This document shows, piece by piece, positions 1 to 7,128 of a stretch of DNA of 64,000 nucleotides. The stretch is from assembly GCA_964634005.1 (NCBI GenBank), contig CAZWKQ010000003.1, positions 1 through 64,000 on the forward strand. The letters are read 5' to 3'. The notes below the pieces were generated by a model. The model saw only the letters and a list, made by a program, of their open reading frames with translations, was not told the DNA's origin and did no database searches. Position 1 is the stretch's first letter. Every line of letters begins with the position of its first letter. Made by a program: the position numbers and the translations under genes. The stretch comes from CAZWKQ01 sp964634005 (lineage in GTDB: Bacteria > Bacteroidota > Bacteroidia > Bacteroidales > JACABE01).

Positions 1-2
1 TT

Positions 3-1172
3 ATACGTATGGGTACAGGTATTTGGGGCGCTGATAACTTATTAGAAACCCAGTTTTTTTGCAACGATCTGGATAAAAACTATTATGGTTTTTACTTTTT
101 ACCCAATTTAACACAAATAAGCGACCAGAGAACTGGCTCTGCCGGTGGGCGTTTACAGGCATCCGACAATTACTGGTACGACGATAATATTAATTTTACT
201 ACACCCGAAATGAGAAGAATTGGGGGGAATATCAGTAACTATCCTAAAAACTGGTATCATAGATTACTTAATAATGATATTGCTAACATTTTTAGTCCGT
301 ATCTGATTAGTAATTCTCAATTACCATTTGGTAAAATTTATTCACAACCAAATACTACGGCAAACCTTGATTGTAGTACTCAGGCAGCTCCGGTTTCTAC
401 TGGTTTGGAAAGAGCAGAAGTTTATAATGATATCGTAAAAGATTCTATTATATATGCTGCATATCAAAACGAAAACAAATATTATGCCGAGGATTTTGCA
501 TATAAGTCGTTTGATGAAAATCCTGCTATGCTGACAATGGGAGTTGCGGAAGATAGTATTTATCAGCAGTTTTATAATGAAAATAAGATAAAGGGTATAG
601 GAAAATTTACTGATATTGATAAGTATATTTTCAATGAACAATATAATGATGCTATATTGTTGAATAATACTATAATACCTGTAAATAGTATAGAAAGTAA
701 TAAAAAAACGGTTAATCATATTTATTTGCATAACATTATCAATAATCAGACTATCAGTACTTTCGATTCAATTACTTTATACAATATTGCTAATCAACTG
801 CCTTTTTTCGGTGGTGATGCTGTGTATTCTGCCCGTGTTATTCTTGGTTTGGAGCCTGCCAATTTATCGTTGGATTATACTAAAGGACCTCCCACTCAAC
901 TAACATCAAGTTTTGAATCTGATAATGTTTTTTTATATCCAAATCCTTCTTTAGGTTCGATATATTTAGAATTTGATTCGGAAATACAAAGATATACAAC
1001 GTTTGAAATTTATGATATTAATAGTAGATTGATATATTCAACAGTTGTACCTATCAAAACTTTAAAATTTAATATCAATTTAAATAGTGTTAAATCTGGG
1101 ATCTATTATTGCAGAGTTATAAACGATATCAGAGTATTATTAAGCCGTAAACTAATTATTAACAATAAATAA
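3..1172 (+). CDS. T9SS type A-sorted surface/secreted protein, 5' end outside window
   Basis: The reading frame is open to the left edge of the window, so the ATG at 9 is probably internal and this is the C-terminal ~389 residues of a larger protein. The upstream part is rich in Asn, Tyr and short beta-strand-like stretches with no family I recognise. A short motif, GGDAVYSARVILGLEP (around residue 270), recurs in the small ORF at 2579. The last ~80 residues form a typical type A T9SS sorting domain: YPNPS, a beta-rich EIYDINSR stretch, GIYYCR, and a basic/hydrophobic end. By family knowledge such proteins cross the outer membrane through the SprA translocon and lose this domain. The family of the missing N-terminal part is unknown. 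Confidence 0.75.
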   Translation: MRMGTGIWGADNLLETQFFCNDLDKNYYGFYFLPNLTQISDQRTGSAGGRLQASDNYWYDDNINFTTPEMRRIGGNISNYPKNWYHRLLNNDIANIFSPYLISNSQLPFGKIYSQPNTTANLDCSTQAAPVSTGLERAEVYNDIVKDSIIYAAYQNENKYYAEDFAYKSFDENPAMLTMGVAEDSIYQQFYNENKIKGIGKFTDIDKYIFNEQYNDAILLNNTIIPVNSIESNKKTVNHIYLHNIINNQTISTFDSITLYNIANQLPFFGGDAVYSARVILGLEPANLSLDYTKGPPTQLTSSFESDNVFLYPNPSLGSIYLEFDSEIQRYTTFEIYDINSRLIYSTVVPIKTLKFNINLNSVKSGIYYCRVINDIRVLLSRKLIINNK

Positions 1173-1177
1173 AAATA

Positions 1178-1287
1178 AAAATAGGCTGTTTAAAAAGTCA
1201 ATAAATTATAATTTGTAAAAGACATAATATATTGACATTCGATATTTTTTTAGTAAATAGCTTTTTAAAAATTAGACAGCCTATTTT
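1178..1287. repeat. Inverted-repeat element of ~110 bp (MITE-like or long hairpin)
   Basis: A 12-bp perfect inverted repeat (AAAATAGGCTGT at 1178-1189, ACAGCCTATTTT at 1276-1287) bounds an AT-rich interior. After a short bulge both arms continue with a TTAAAAAG match. The 86-base loop is too long for a normal intrinsic terminator. It fills most of the gap between two T9SS substrate genes. It could be a miniature transposable element remnant or a transcript-end structure. Confidence 0.45.
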
Positions 1288-1301
1288 AAAAATGATGTAT
1301 T

Positions 1302-2516
1302 ATGAAAAAGATATTTTTTTTATTTTATATTCAATTATTATATAATAATTTAATTTTTTCCCAGAGTAATATAGAAAATTTGGTTCCAAATTGTGGATTT
1401 GAAAATTATACTTCTTGCCCTACAGATTTAACACAAATTGAGAAAGCTTTCCCTTGGAATTCTTTACAATTTTATAGTTCAGATTTTATTCATACATGTT
1501 CTTTATCAGATCCAAATAATACTTTAGGTTTTATAATTAATTATAATAATTTATCATGCAAAAACAGTAATGGATGTGCTAATATTATATTAAGGAGTTC
1601 AGATTCAGATTGCTATAGAGAATATATTCAAACTAAACTAAATAAAAAATTAACTTATGGGAAACAATACTTAATTAAATTTTATACTAAACTTGCTAAT
1701 TACCATGCCGTTGATGGTATAGGATTGTTTTTATCTAATATTGAATTAAACCAGAATTTATTAGGGTCTACAATAGTATTAAATGCACAAATAACTAATC
1801 AAATTGGTAATATTTTAAAAGACAAACAAAAATGGTATAGAATCTCTGGTATTTACACATCAAATGGGAATGAAGAATTTATAATTATTGGTAATTTTTT
1901 ACCAGTGGGACAAACACTATCATATACAGTTCCAGGACATCCTCTTCCTGAAGTAGGGAATGCTCATTATTTAATAGATGACGTATCTGTTTATGTTTGC
2001 GATGATTTTAAACCCAAATTAGGTAGAGATACCACATTATGTACAGGGCAGCAATTGCTGCTAAAAGCCAATGTGCCTAAAGAAGCAGATAGTGTTAATT
2101 ATACATGGCAGGATGGAAGCAAAGATAGTGTGTTTCTGGTAACACAGCCCGGCACCTATTGGGTAAGTGCTTATATAGAGGATTACAAAATCACATTAAC
2201 AGATACAATAAACGTAAATTATGAGGATTGCAATAAACCTATATGGATACCCAACAGTTTTACACCCAACGGCGATGGCTTAAACGATATCTTTCTGCCG
2301 GTAACCGAAGCAGAATTGGAAAACTATACTATGCTAATTTACAATCGCTGGGGTCAACAGATATTTGAGAGCCACAATATCAACAAAGGCTGGGATGGCA
2401 AATACAAAGGCAAACTGGTGGAATTAGGTGTTTATACATACAGGATAGAAGCAACCATAAAAGCAACAAAAGAAAGAAAAATATTTAACGGAAAAGTAAC
2501 AATGGTATGCAATTGA
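1302..2516 (+). CDS. T9SS type B-sorted (gliding motility-associated C-terminal domain) protein, paralog 1
   Basis: 404 residues. An N-terminal signal peptide (about 1-20) is followed by NLVPNCGFENY near residue 26. This opening is typical of Bacteroidota secreted proteins with a jelly-roll/carbohydrate-binding-like first domain. An Ig-like segment begins near residue 233 (LGRDTTLC, then TYWVSAYIEDY). The C-terminal ~90 residues (PNSFTPNGDGLNDIF, then YNRWGQQIFES, then GVYTYRIEA) are the CHU/gliding type B sorting domain, so T9SS-dependent export and surface attachment are expected. From residue 233 to the end the protein is identical to the paralog at 3083. Its ligand cannot be read from sequence. 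Confidence 0.85.
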   Translation: MKKIFFLFYIQLLYNNLIFSQSNIENLVPNCGFENYTSCPTDLTQIEKAFPWNSLQFYSSDFIHTCSLSDPNNTLGFIINYNNLSCKNSNGCANIILRSSDSDCYREYIQTKLNKKLTYGKQYLIKFYTKLANYHAVDGIGLFLSNIELNQNLLGSTIVLNAQITNQIGNILKDKQKWYRISGIYTSNGNEEFIIIGNFLPVGQTLSYTVPGHPLPEVGNAHYLIDDVSVYVCDDFKPKLGRDTTLCTGQQLLLKANVPKEADSVNYTWQDGSKDSVFLVTQPGTYWVSAYIEDYKITLTDTINVNYEDCNKPIWIPNSFTPNGDGLNDIFLPVTEAELENYTMLIYNRWGQQIFESHNINKGWDGKYKGKLVELGVYTYRIEATIKATKERKIFNGKVTMVCN

Positions 2517-2635
2517 TGGTTAATAGTTATTAGTTAATGGTGAAATAGAATACAATAACAACATAATATCAAATTAAAATGAACCATAATGCACAAAAGG
2601 AACAAATAAGCACTGCCGCAGCACCTCTCCTTTTA
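1998..2635 (+). repeat. Direct repeat copy 1, ~638 bp, near-identical to 3755-4392
   Basis: The repeat covers the last 172 codons of the 1302 gene, the spacer, and the first ~19 codons of the small ORF at 2579. In the coding part I count six differences from copy 2, all synonymous and all in the first ~130 bases. The remaining ~390 coding bases look identical. A few spacer and 5' ORF substitutions follow. The match ends inside the CCTCTCCTTTTA palindrome. This pattern suggests recent duplication or gene conversion. Confidence 0.9.
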
Positions 2636-3022
2636 GGAGAGGCGGGGGTGAGGTCGTTTGGTGGCGAAGCTGTTTACTCTGCGAGAGTGATACTGGGATT
2701 AGACCCTGCCGATTTGAATCAGGATTATGCAAAACGACCAAATATTCCAATTGAGAAAGTAGTTTATACCAATAAAATTAGGGTATATCCAAATCCGGCA
2801 ACTAATCAGATTAACTTAGCTTTTGAAAAAGAGTTAAGTATGGAATCTGTTTTTGAAATTTATGATTTTAGTGGTAAATTATTATTAAGCAAAACTTTAG
2901 AGGCAAAAACTGTTTTTAATACAATAAACTTAATAAGAGTTAAAGCTGGTATTTATTACTATAAAATATATACGGCTAATGAAACTTTAGCTAAAAACAA
3001 ACTAGTTATTTTAAACAAATAA
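2579..3022 (+). CDS. Short type A T9SS sorting-domain ORF, probable gene tail
   Basis: 147 residues with no signal peptide, so it is unlikely to be exported as annotated. The first ~19 residues (MNHNAQKEQI) lie in the duplicated segment shared with the ORF at 4336. A palindrome is translated next (PLLLGEAGVRS). FGGEAVYSARVILGLDPADL follows, close to a motif in the first gene of the window. The rest is a complete type A sorting domain (YPNPATNQ, FEIYDFSGK, GIYYYKI). It looks like the C-terminus of a larger T9SS substrate whose front has been replaced by duplicated sequence. It could instead be a reserve C-terminal cassette. A 19-bp hairpin follows at once. Confidence 0.55.
   Translation: MNHNAQKEQISTAAAPLLLGEAGVRSFGGEAVYSARVILGLDPADLNQDYAKRPNIPIEKVVYTNKIRVYPNPATNQINLAFEKELSMESVFEIYDFSGKLLLSKTLEAKTVFNTINLIRVKAGIYYYKIYTANETLAKNKLVILNK
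2624..2642. repeat. Palindrome CCTCTCCT-TTT-AGGAGAGG inside a coding region
   Basis: An 8-bp perfect stem with a 3-base loop is followed by a G-rich CGGGGGTGAGGT tail whose GAGGT can pair back with ACCTC at 2623-2627. It is far more GC-rich than its surroundings and is read in frame in the 2579 ORF. The direct repeat shared with 3755-4392 breaks inside this element. The shape resembles REP-type palindromes; I cannot count genomic copies from one window. Confidence 0.7.
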
Positions 3023-3028
3023 TTCTTT

Positions 3029-3069
3029 ACAAGAAGTTGAATGCAATCATATTGCATTCAACTTCTTGT
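3029..3069 (+). terminator. 19-bp perfect hairpin after the 2579 ORF
   Basis: Arms 3029-3047 and 3051-3069 are exact reverse complements with a 3-base CAT loop. It starts seven bases after the stop codon. The following T stretch is weak (TTAAAT), so it may protect the transcript end as much as terminate. It separates this ORF from the next T9SS gene at 3083. Confidence 0.7.
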
Positions 3070-3082
3070 TTAAATAAGCTAT

Positions 3083-4273
3083 ATGAGAAGGATATTATTT
3101 ATTTCAACTTTCATTCTTGTTTTTATTAATTGCTTTTCTCAAGTCAAAAACCTTGTACCTAATCCAAGTTTTGAGAATTATTCTATTTGTCCATATTATT
3201 ACGCTGATTACATATATTATGCAACACCGTGGACACAGCCAAAAGCAATAAGTACTACTGATTTTTATCATAGATGTAGTTCTTTTCCTACTTTACTACA
3301 AATAATGTCTGATTTTAATTTGCCTCATACAGGGTATGGATGTGCTGGATTAGGCTTTAATCTTTCACATAATGATGTATGGAGAGAATATATTGAAGTT
3401 AAATTATCTGAAAAGTTAGAAACAGGGAGAAAATATTGTTCAGGTTTCTATTTAAAAAGGCGGGGATATTATGCAATAGACGCTGTGGGAATTTATTTTT
3501 CTGACAGTTTTGTTGTACAACTAACAGATTCAATTATTCCTAATATAATACCACAGGTGTCAAATCCAGCAGGAAATATTCTTTATGATAAAATAAACTG
3601 GTCAAAAATAAAAGGAACTTTTATTGCAGATGGTAATGAAGAATATATGACCATAGGAAATTTTGTAAAATCACAATTCGTAAATGGAGCACTAGATAGT
3701 GGTTATACTTTTGGTAATTCTTATTATTATATTGACGACGTATCCGTATGCGACTGCGATGATTTTAAACCCAAATTAGGTAGAGATACTACATTATGTA
3801 CAGGGCAGCAATTGCTGCTAAAAGCCAATGTGCCTAAAGAAGCTGATAGCGTTAACTATACATGGCAGGATGGCAGCAAAGACAGTGTGTTTCTGGTAAC
3901 ACAGCCCGGCACCTATTGGGTAAGTGCTTATATAGAGGATTACAAAATCACATTAACAGATACAATAAACGTAAATTATGAGGATTGCAATAAACCTATA
4001 TGGATACCCAACAGTTTTACACCCAACGGCGATGGCTTAAACGATATCTTTCTGCCGGTAACCGAAGCAGAATTGGAAAACTATACTATGCTAATTTACA
4101 ATCGCTGGGGTCAACAGATATTTGAGAGCCACAATATCAACAAAGGCTGGGATGGCAAATACAAAGGCAAACTGGTGGAATTAGGTGTTTATACATACAG
4201 GATAGAAGCAACCATAAAAGCAACAAAAGAAAGAAAAATATTTAACGGAAAAGTAACAATGGTATGCAATTGA
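3083..4273 (+). CDS. T9SS type B-sorted protein, paralog 2
   Basis: 396 residues. A signal peptide (about 1-19, ending near CFSQ) precedes KNLVPNPSFENYSICP. The N-terminal ~205-residue domain follows the plan of the 1302 protein (same WREYIEVKL and YYIDDVSV landmarks) but has diverged. Residues 225-396, carrying the Ig-like segment and the type B sorting domain with PNGDGLNDIF, are identical to paralog 1. A variable front on a conserved back suggests that the front binds the ligand and the back is a standard export/anchor module. Export through the T9SS is expected. Start chosen at the ATG just before the signal peptide. Confidence 0.85.
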   Translation: MRRILFISTFILVFINCFSQVKNLVPNPSFENYSICPYYYADYIYYATPWTQPKAISTTDFYHRCSSFPTLLQIMSDFNLPHTGYGCAGLGFNLSHNDVWREYIEVKLSEKLETGRKYCSGFYLKRRGYYAIDAVGIYFSDSFVVQLTDSIIPNIIPQVSNPAGNILYDKINWSKIKGTFIADGNEEYMTIGNFVKSQFVNGALDSGYTFGNSYYYIDDVSVCDCDDFKPKLGRDTTLCTGQQLLLKANVPKEADSVNYTWQDGSKDSVFLVTQPGTYWVSAYIEDYKITLTDTINVNYEDCNKPIWIPNSFTPNGDGLNDIFLPVTEAELENYTMLIYNRWGQQIFESHNINKGWDGKYKGKLVELGVYTYRIEATIKATKERKIFNGKVTMVCN

Positions 4274-4392
4274 TGGTTAATGGTTATTGGTTAATGGGGA
4301 AATAGAATACAATAACAACATAATATCAAATTAAAATGAACTACAATGCACAAAAGGAACAAATAAACACTGCCGTAGCACCTCTCCTTTTA
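3755..4392 (+). repeat. Direct repeat copy 2, ~638 bp, near-identical to 1998-2635
   Basis: The two copies sit 1757 bp apart in the same orientation. Copy 2 covers the C-terminal modules of the 3083 gene, the spacer with the ATGGTTAATGGTTATTGG motif, and the start of the 4336 ORF. Past the shared CCTCTCCTTTTA it switches to a different hairpin (4401-4417) and an unrelated continuation. Confidence 0.9.
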
Positions 4393-4797
4393 AAGCCTGT
4401 CCCGATTTTTTATCGGGAGGAAGTTAGATGGGGTCGCCCATGGGAAGGTGGCGAAGGTGTTTATATAGCCCGCTATATGTTAGGGATAGATATTGACTAC
4501 AGCAACCCGAATGTGCAGTTCAGCAAAGGAAATGGAGGAATAGCCGAAGCAGAAATGCTGAGTGTATTTCCTAATCCTGCTTCCAATAACATTATTTTAT
4601 CTTTTGCCAATGCTATAGAAGGTGGTTTTGTGGTTGATGTTTATAACCATACTGGTAGCAAAGTGCTTAGCGAAACTGTAAAACAGACCCAAGCCCAGTA
4701 TCAGTTAAATACTGCCAAGCTTAAAAATGGTATATATTTTATATCGGTACGTACCAATACCGAAACTTTTAAATCTAAATTTACCATTATTAAATAA
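4336..4797 (+). CDS. Short type A T9SS sorting-domain ORF, second probable gene tail
   Basis: 153 residues without a signal peptide. It begins like the 2579 ORF (MNYNAQKEQI, inside the direct repeat), then runs through a GC-rich palindromic insert read as KPVPIFYREEVRWG. GGEGVYIARYMLGIDIDY follows, a diverged version of the GGxAVYSARVILGL motif elsewhere in the array. The final ~80 residues are a type A sorting domain (FPNPASNN, VDVYNHTGSK, GIYFISV). Probably the C-terminal remnant of another T9SS substrate joined to the duplicated leader. Expression and export are doubtful. Confidence 0.55.
   Translation: MNYNAQKEQINTAVAPLLLKPVPIFYREEVRWGRPWEGGEGVYIARYMLGIDIDYSNPNVQFSKGNGGIAEAEMLSVFPNPASNNIILSFANAIEGGFVVDVYNHTGSKVLSETVKQTQAQYQLNTAKLKNGIYFISVRTNTETFKSKFTIIK
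4401..4417. repeat. Palindrome CCCGAT-TTTTT-ATCGGG inside a coding region
   Basis: A 6-bp GC-rich perfect stem with a five-T loop lies 9 bp past the end of the direct repeat, in frame in the 4336 ORF. It is a different palindrome from the one at the same relative place in the 2579 ORF. The two recombined units therefore end at different hairpins. Confidence 0.6.
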
Positions 4798-4811
4798 TAT
4801 TTTATAATTTT

Positions 4812-4844
4812 ACAGTGAGTAAGCTTTTAAAGCTTACTCACTGT
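4812..4844 (+). terminator. 15-bp perfect hairpin after the 4336 ORF
   Basis: ACAGTGAGTAAGCTT (4812-4826) pairs exactly with AAGCTTACTCACTGT (4830-4844) across a 3-base loop, followed by TTATAG. It lies 15 bases past the stop codon and 12 bases before the next start codon. Confidence 0.65.
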
Positions 4845-4855
4845 TTATAGAAATC

Positions 4856-6044
4856 ATGAAAAAAATAGTATTATACATATTGTTTTTATTATTTACCCAA
4901 AATATTTCCTTTTCACAAAGATTATTATCAGGTAATCTGGTTGTTAACCCTTCTTTTGAGTATTATACTCAATGCCCTTGGGGTATGACACAAATCCTTT
5001 TTGCTTTTCCATGGTCAGATTGTCTTGGGGGGGGGGTCTACTGATTATTATAATTATTGTTCTTCAAACCAATATATTACAATTCCTCTTAGTTTTCAGC
5101 ATCCCAAAACAGGTTTAGGTATGGCAGGAATTACTTTATATGGTTCATGGATATATGATAATTACAGAGAATACTTACAAGGTAAATTAACAGATAGTTT
5201 AAGAAGAGAAAAAAGATATTGTGGTGAGTTATATACTTCACTAAGCAATTATTGCAAAGGAGCAGTAGAAAATATGGGAATGTTTTTTTCAGCAGATACC
5301 TTATGGAATTTTGATACAATTGGCACTCAACCGGGTTTATTTTCAACCAATCCACAAATAGAAAACAAAAAAGGCATTATACAAGATACAGTCAATTGGG
5401 TAAAAGTAAACGGTAGTTTTATTGCTGATGGCGGAGAAAAATATCTGGTTATTGGTAATTTCAGAGATAATCTTCATAGCAATTATATAGATTTGGTTGG
5501 TATAATGGATCCCTATTATTTCATCGACGACGTCTCCGTCTGCGAGTGTAGTTTTGATATAAACCTTGGAGCAGATACCATGCTATGCGAAAGAGAGACA
5601 ATAATACTAAACCCCAACTTGCCCAATGCAACCTATACATGGCAAGACAGCAGCCATGCGGCTACTTATGAGGTAAAACAACCCGGCACTTACTGGGTGC
5701 GTGCTTATGTAGCAGATTATGATGTATATTCGTCGGATACTATAGTAATAACACAGGGAGACGATAGCTTTTGCAATCCGCCGCTTACCATACCCAATGT
5801 AATAACTCCCAACGGAGACGGAGCAAACGATAACTTTGTGATACAAAATGCCGAGAGCTATACTATAACACTGCAAATCTACAACCGCTGGGGCAGGCTT
5901 GTATATGAAACTACTAATTATCAGAATGATTTCAGTTGCAAAACCTGTGCCGCAGGTGTTTACTATTATGTAATAAAAGCAAAAAGCAAACGAAACGGCA
6001 GAGAGAAAGAATATAAAGGAAGCTTGACGATAGTTAATGGTTAA
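4856..6044 (+). CDS. T9SS type B-sorted protein, paralog 3, switched off by a 10-G tract
   Basis: Two overlapping frames together encode one protein. The first (ATG 4856) gives a signal peptide (MKKIVLYILFLLF, ending FSQ) and NLVVNPSFEYYTQCP, then stops after reading GGGVY from ten Gs. The other frame resumes exactly there with GGGSTDYYNYC, which aligns with the same region of paralogs 1 and 2, and runs to an Ig-like segment and a type B sorting domain (TPNGDGANDNF, IYNRWGRLVYET, GVYYYVIKAK). With 9 or 12 Gs the frames join into about 395 residues, matching the 396 and 404 of the paralogs. As sequenced only a 62-residue peptide would be made. It is either phase-variable, decayed, or a homopolymer read error. 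Confidence 0.8.
5027..5036 (+). repeat. Homopolymer tract of ten G (candidate phase-variation switch)
   Basis: Ten consecutive Gs lie in an AT-rich genome, around codons 58-60 of the 4856 gene, just after the signal peptide and first motif. No other G run in the window exceeds about six. Loss of one G or gain of two restores the full frame. Confidence 0.85.
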
Positions 6045-6141
6045 TATTGTCTTAACACCCATTTCTCCGGTCAAATTTTTAGATAACCATTTAGTACAGT
6101 AAATAAGCAAATTACGAAAAAATAAGAAGAAAATTTATACT

Positions 6142-6172
6142 ATTGTGATATCTAAACTATTAACTAATTTTG
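6142..6172 (+). promoter_or_regulatory. Bacteroidota-type promoter for deoC
   Basis: A -33-like ATTG (6142-6145), a 19-bp spacer and a perfect -7 TAATTTTG (6165-6172) end 16 bases before the deoC ATG. The 5' leader would be only about 10 bases. Confidence 0.6.
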
Positions 6173-6188
6173 CAAAAAATATTTTTTT

Positions 6189-7034
6189 ATGAACAATGAT
6201 TTTGGTAGTGCTTTTGTTGACGAAAATAAGGTAACAGAAGAAATTGAAAAAATTTTTCGAAGAGGGCTTATTAATTACAGCGAGAATGAAGCTTTAAGAA
6301 TTATTCTTAATTGTATCGATTTAACAACACTCGAGGGTAATGATACTAATGAAAAGGTTGTGGCATTATGTAAAAAAGGTATGAGTTTTAGTATGTACGG
6401 TAATAATATACCCAATGTTGCAGCTATTTGTGTATATCCTCCCTTTGCAAAAATTGTTTCTGAAAATTTGAAAAATACAGGAATAAAAACAGCATGTGTT
6501 GCAGGGGCTTTCCCAAGCGGACAATCACCGTTATTTGTTAAACTTATAGAAGTAAAATACGCCGTTGATGAAGGGGCCGAAGAAATTGACATGGTGATTT
6601 CGAGAGGTAAATTTCTTGAAAAAGAATATAATGTAGTTTATGATGAAATAAAATCGATAAAAGAGTTTTGCGGCAATGCTCATTTGAAAGTAATATTAGA
6701 AACAGGCGAGCTGCAAAATCTTACACAGGTAAAAATTGCAAGCGATATTGCCATAGAGGCCGGTGGCGATTTTATTAAAACATCAACCGGCAAAATACAG
6801 CCTGCAGCCACTTACGAAGCTGTATATGTTATGCTTAACTCAATAAAAGAATATTATCAAAAAACCGGTAAAATGATTGGTATAAAGCCTGCAGGGGGCA
6901 TATCTGAACCAATACAGGCATTGCAATATTTTATGTTGGTCGAAACTGTTTTAGGTGAAAAATGGCTCAATAATAAATATTTCAGAATAGGTGCCAGCAG
7001 ATTGGCCGATAAAATAATTGACAAACTGAAATAA
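6189..7034 (+). CDS. deoC: Deoxyribose-phosphate aldolase
   Basis: 281 residues. It reversibly cleaves 2-deoxyribose 5-phosphate to glyceraldehyde 3-phosphate and acetaldehyde in deoxynucleoside salvage, in the cytoplasm. The class I aldolase signature is clear: EIDMVIS carries the conserved Asp, KVILETGEL is the central strand, and FIKTSTGK holds the Schiff-base lysine (about K197). GIKPAGGI near the C-terminus is the phosphate-binding loop. It is slightly longer than the ~250-residue bacterial form because of an N-terminal helical extension typical of the Bacteroidota branch. It appears to be a single-gene unit with its own promoter; no other nucleoside-catabolism genes lie nearby. Confidence 0.95.
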   Translation: MNNDFGSAFVDENKVTEEIEKIFRRGLINYSENEALRIILNCIDLTTLEGNDTNEKVVALCKKGMSFSMYGNNIPNVAAICVYPPFAKIVSENLKNTGIKTACVAGAFPSGQSPLFVKLIEVKYAVDEGAEEIDMVISRGKFLEKEYNVVYDEIKSIKEFCGNAHLKVILETGELQNLTQVKIASDIAIEAGGDFIKTSTGKIQPAATYEAVYVMLNSIKEYYQKTGKMIGIKPAGGISEPIQALQYFMLVETVLGEKWLNNKYFRIGASRLADKIIDKLK

Positions 7035-7128
7035 GCTTTTTAATAATATTTAAGTTTTTTTATATTACAGTCATTAAAAAACAAATTAAGTTTGCAGTTT
7101 TTTTGAAAAGTATTATTAATTTAGTGAT

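Noticed and set aside
342..731. 129-codon minus-strand open frame
   Set aside because: Antisense shadow of the type A-sorted protein; Ile/Tyr-rich composition comes from AT-rich codons.
1..6044. CRISPR-like or tandem-repeat array in the repetitive first 6 kb
   Set aside because: The repeats are two long direct copies 1757 bp apart plus single palindromes, not short regularly spaced units.
5607..6110. 167-codon open frame on the minus strand
   Set aside because: It lies wholly antisense to the conserved Ig-like and sorting domains of the 4856 gene; its protein has no recognisable domain.
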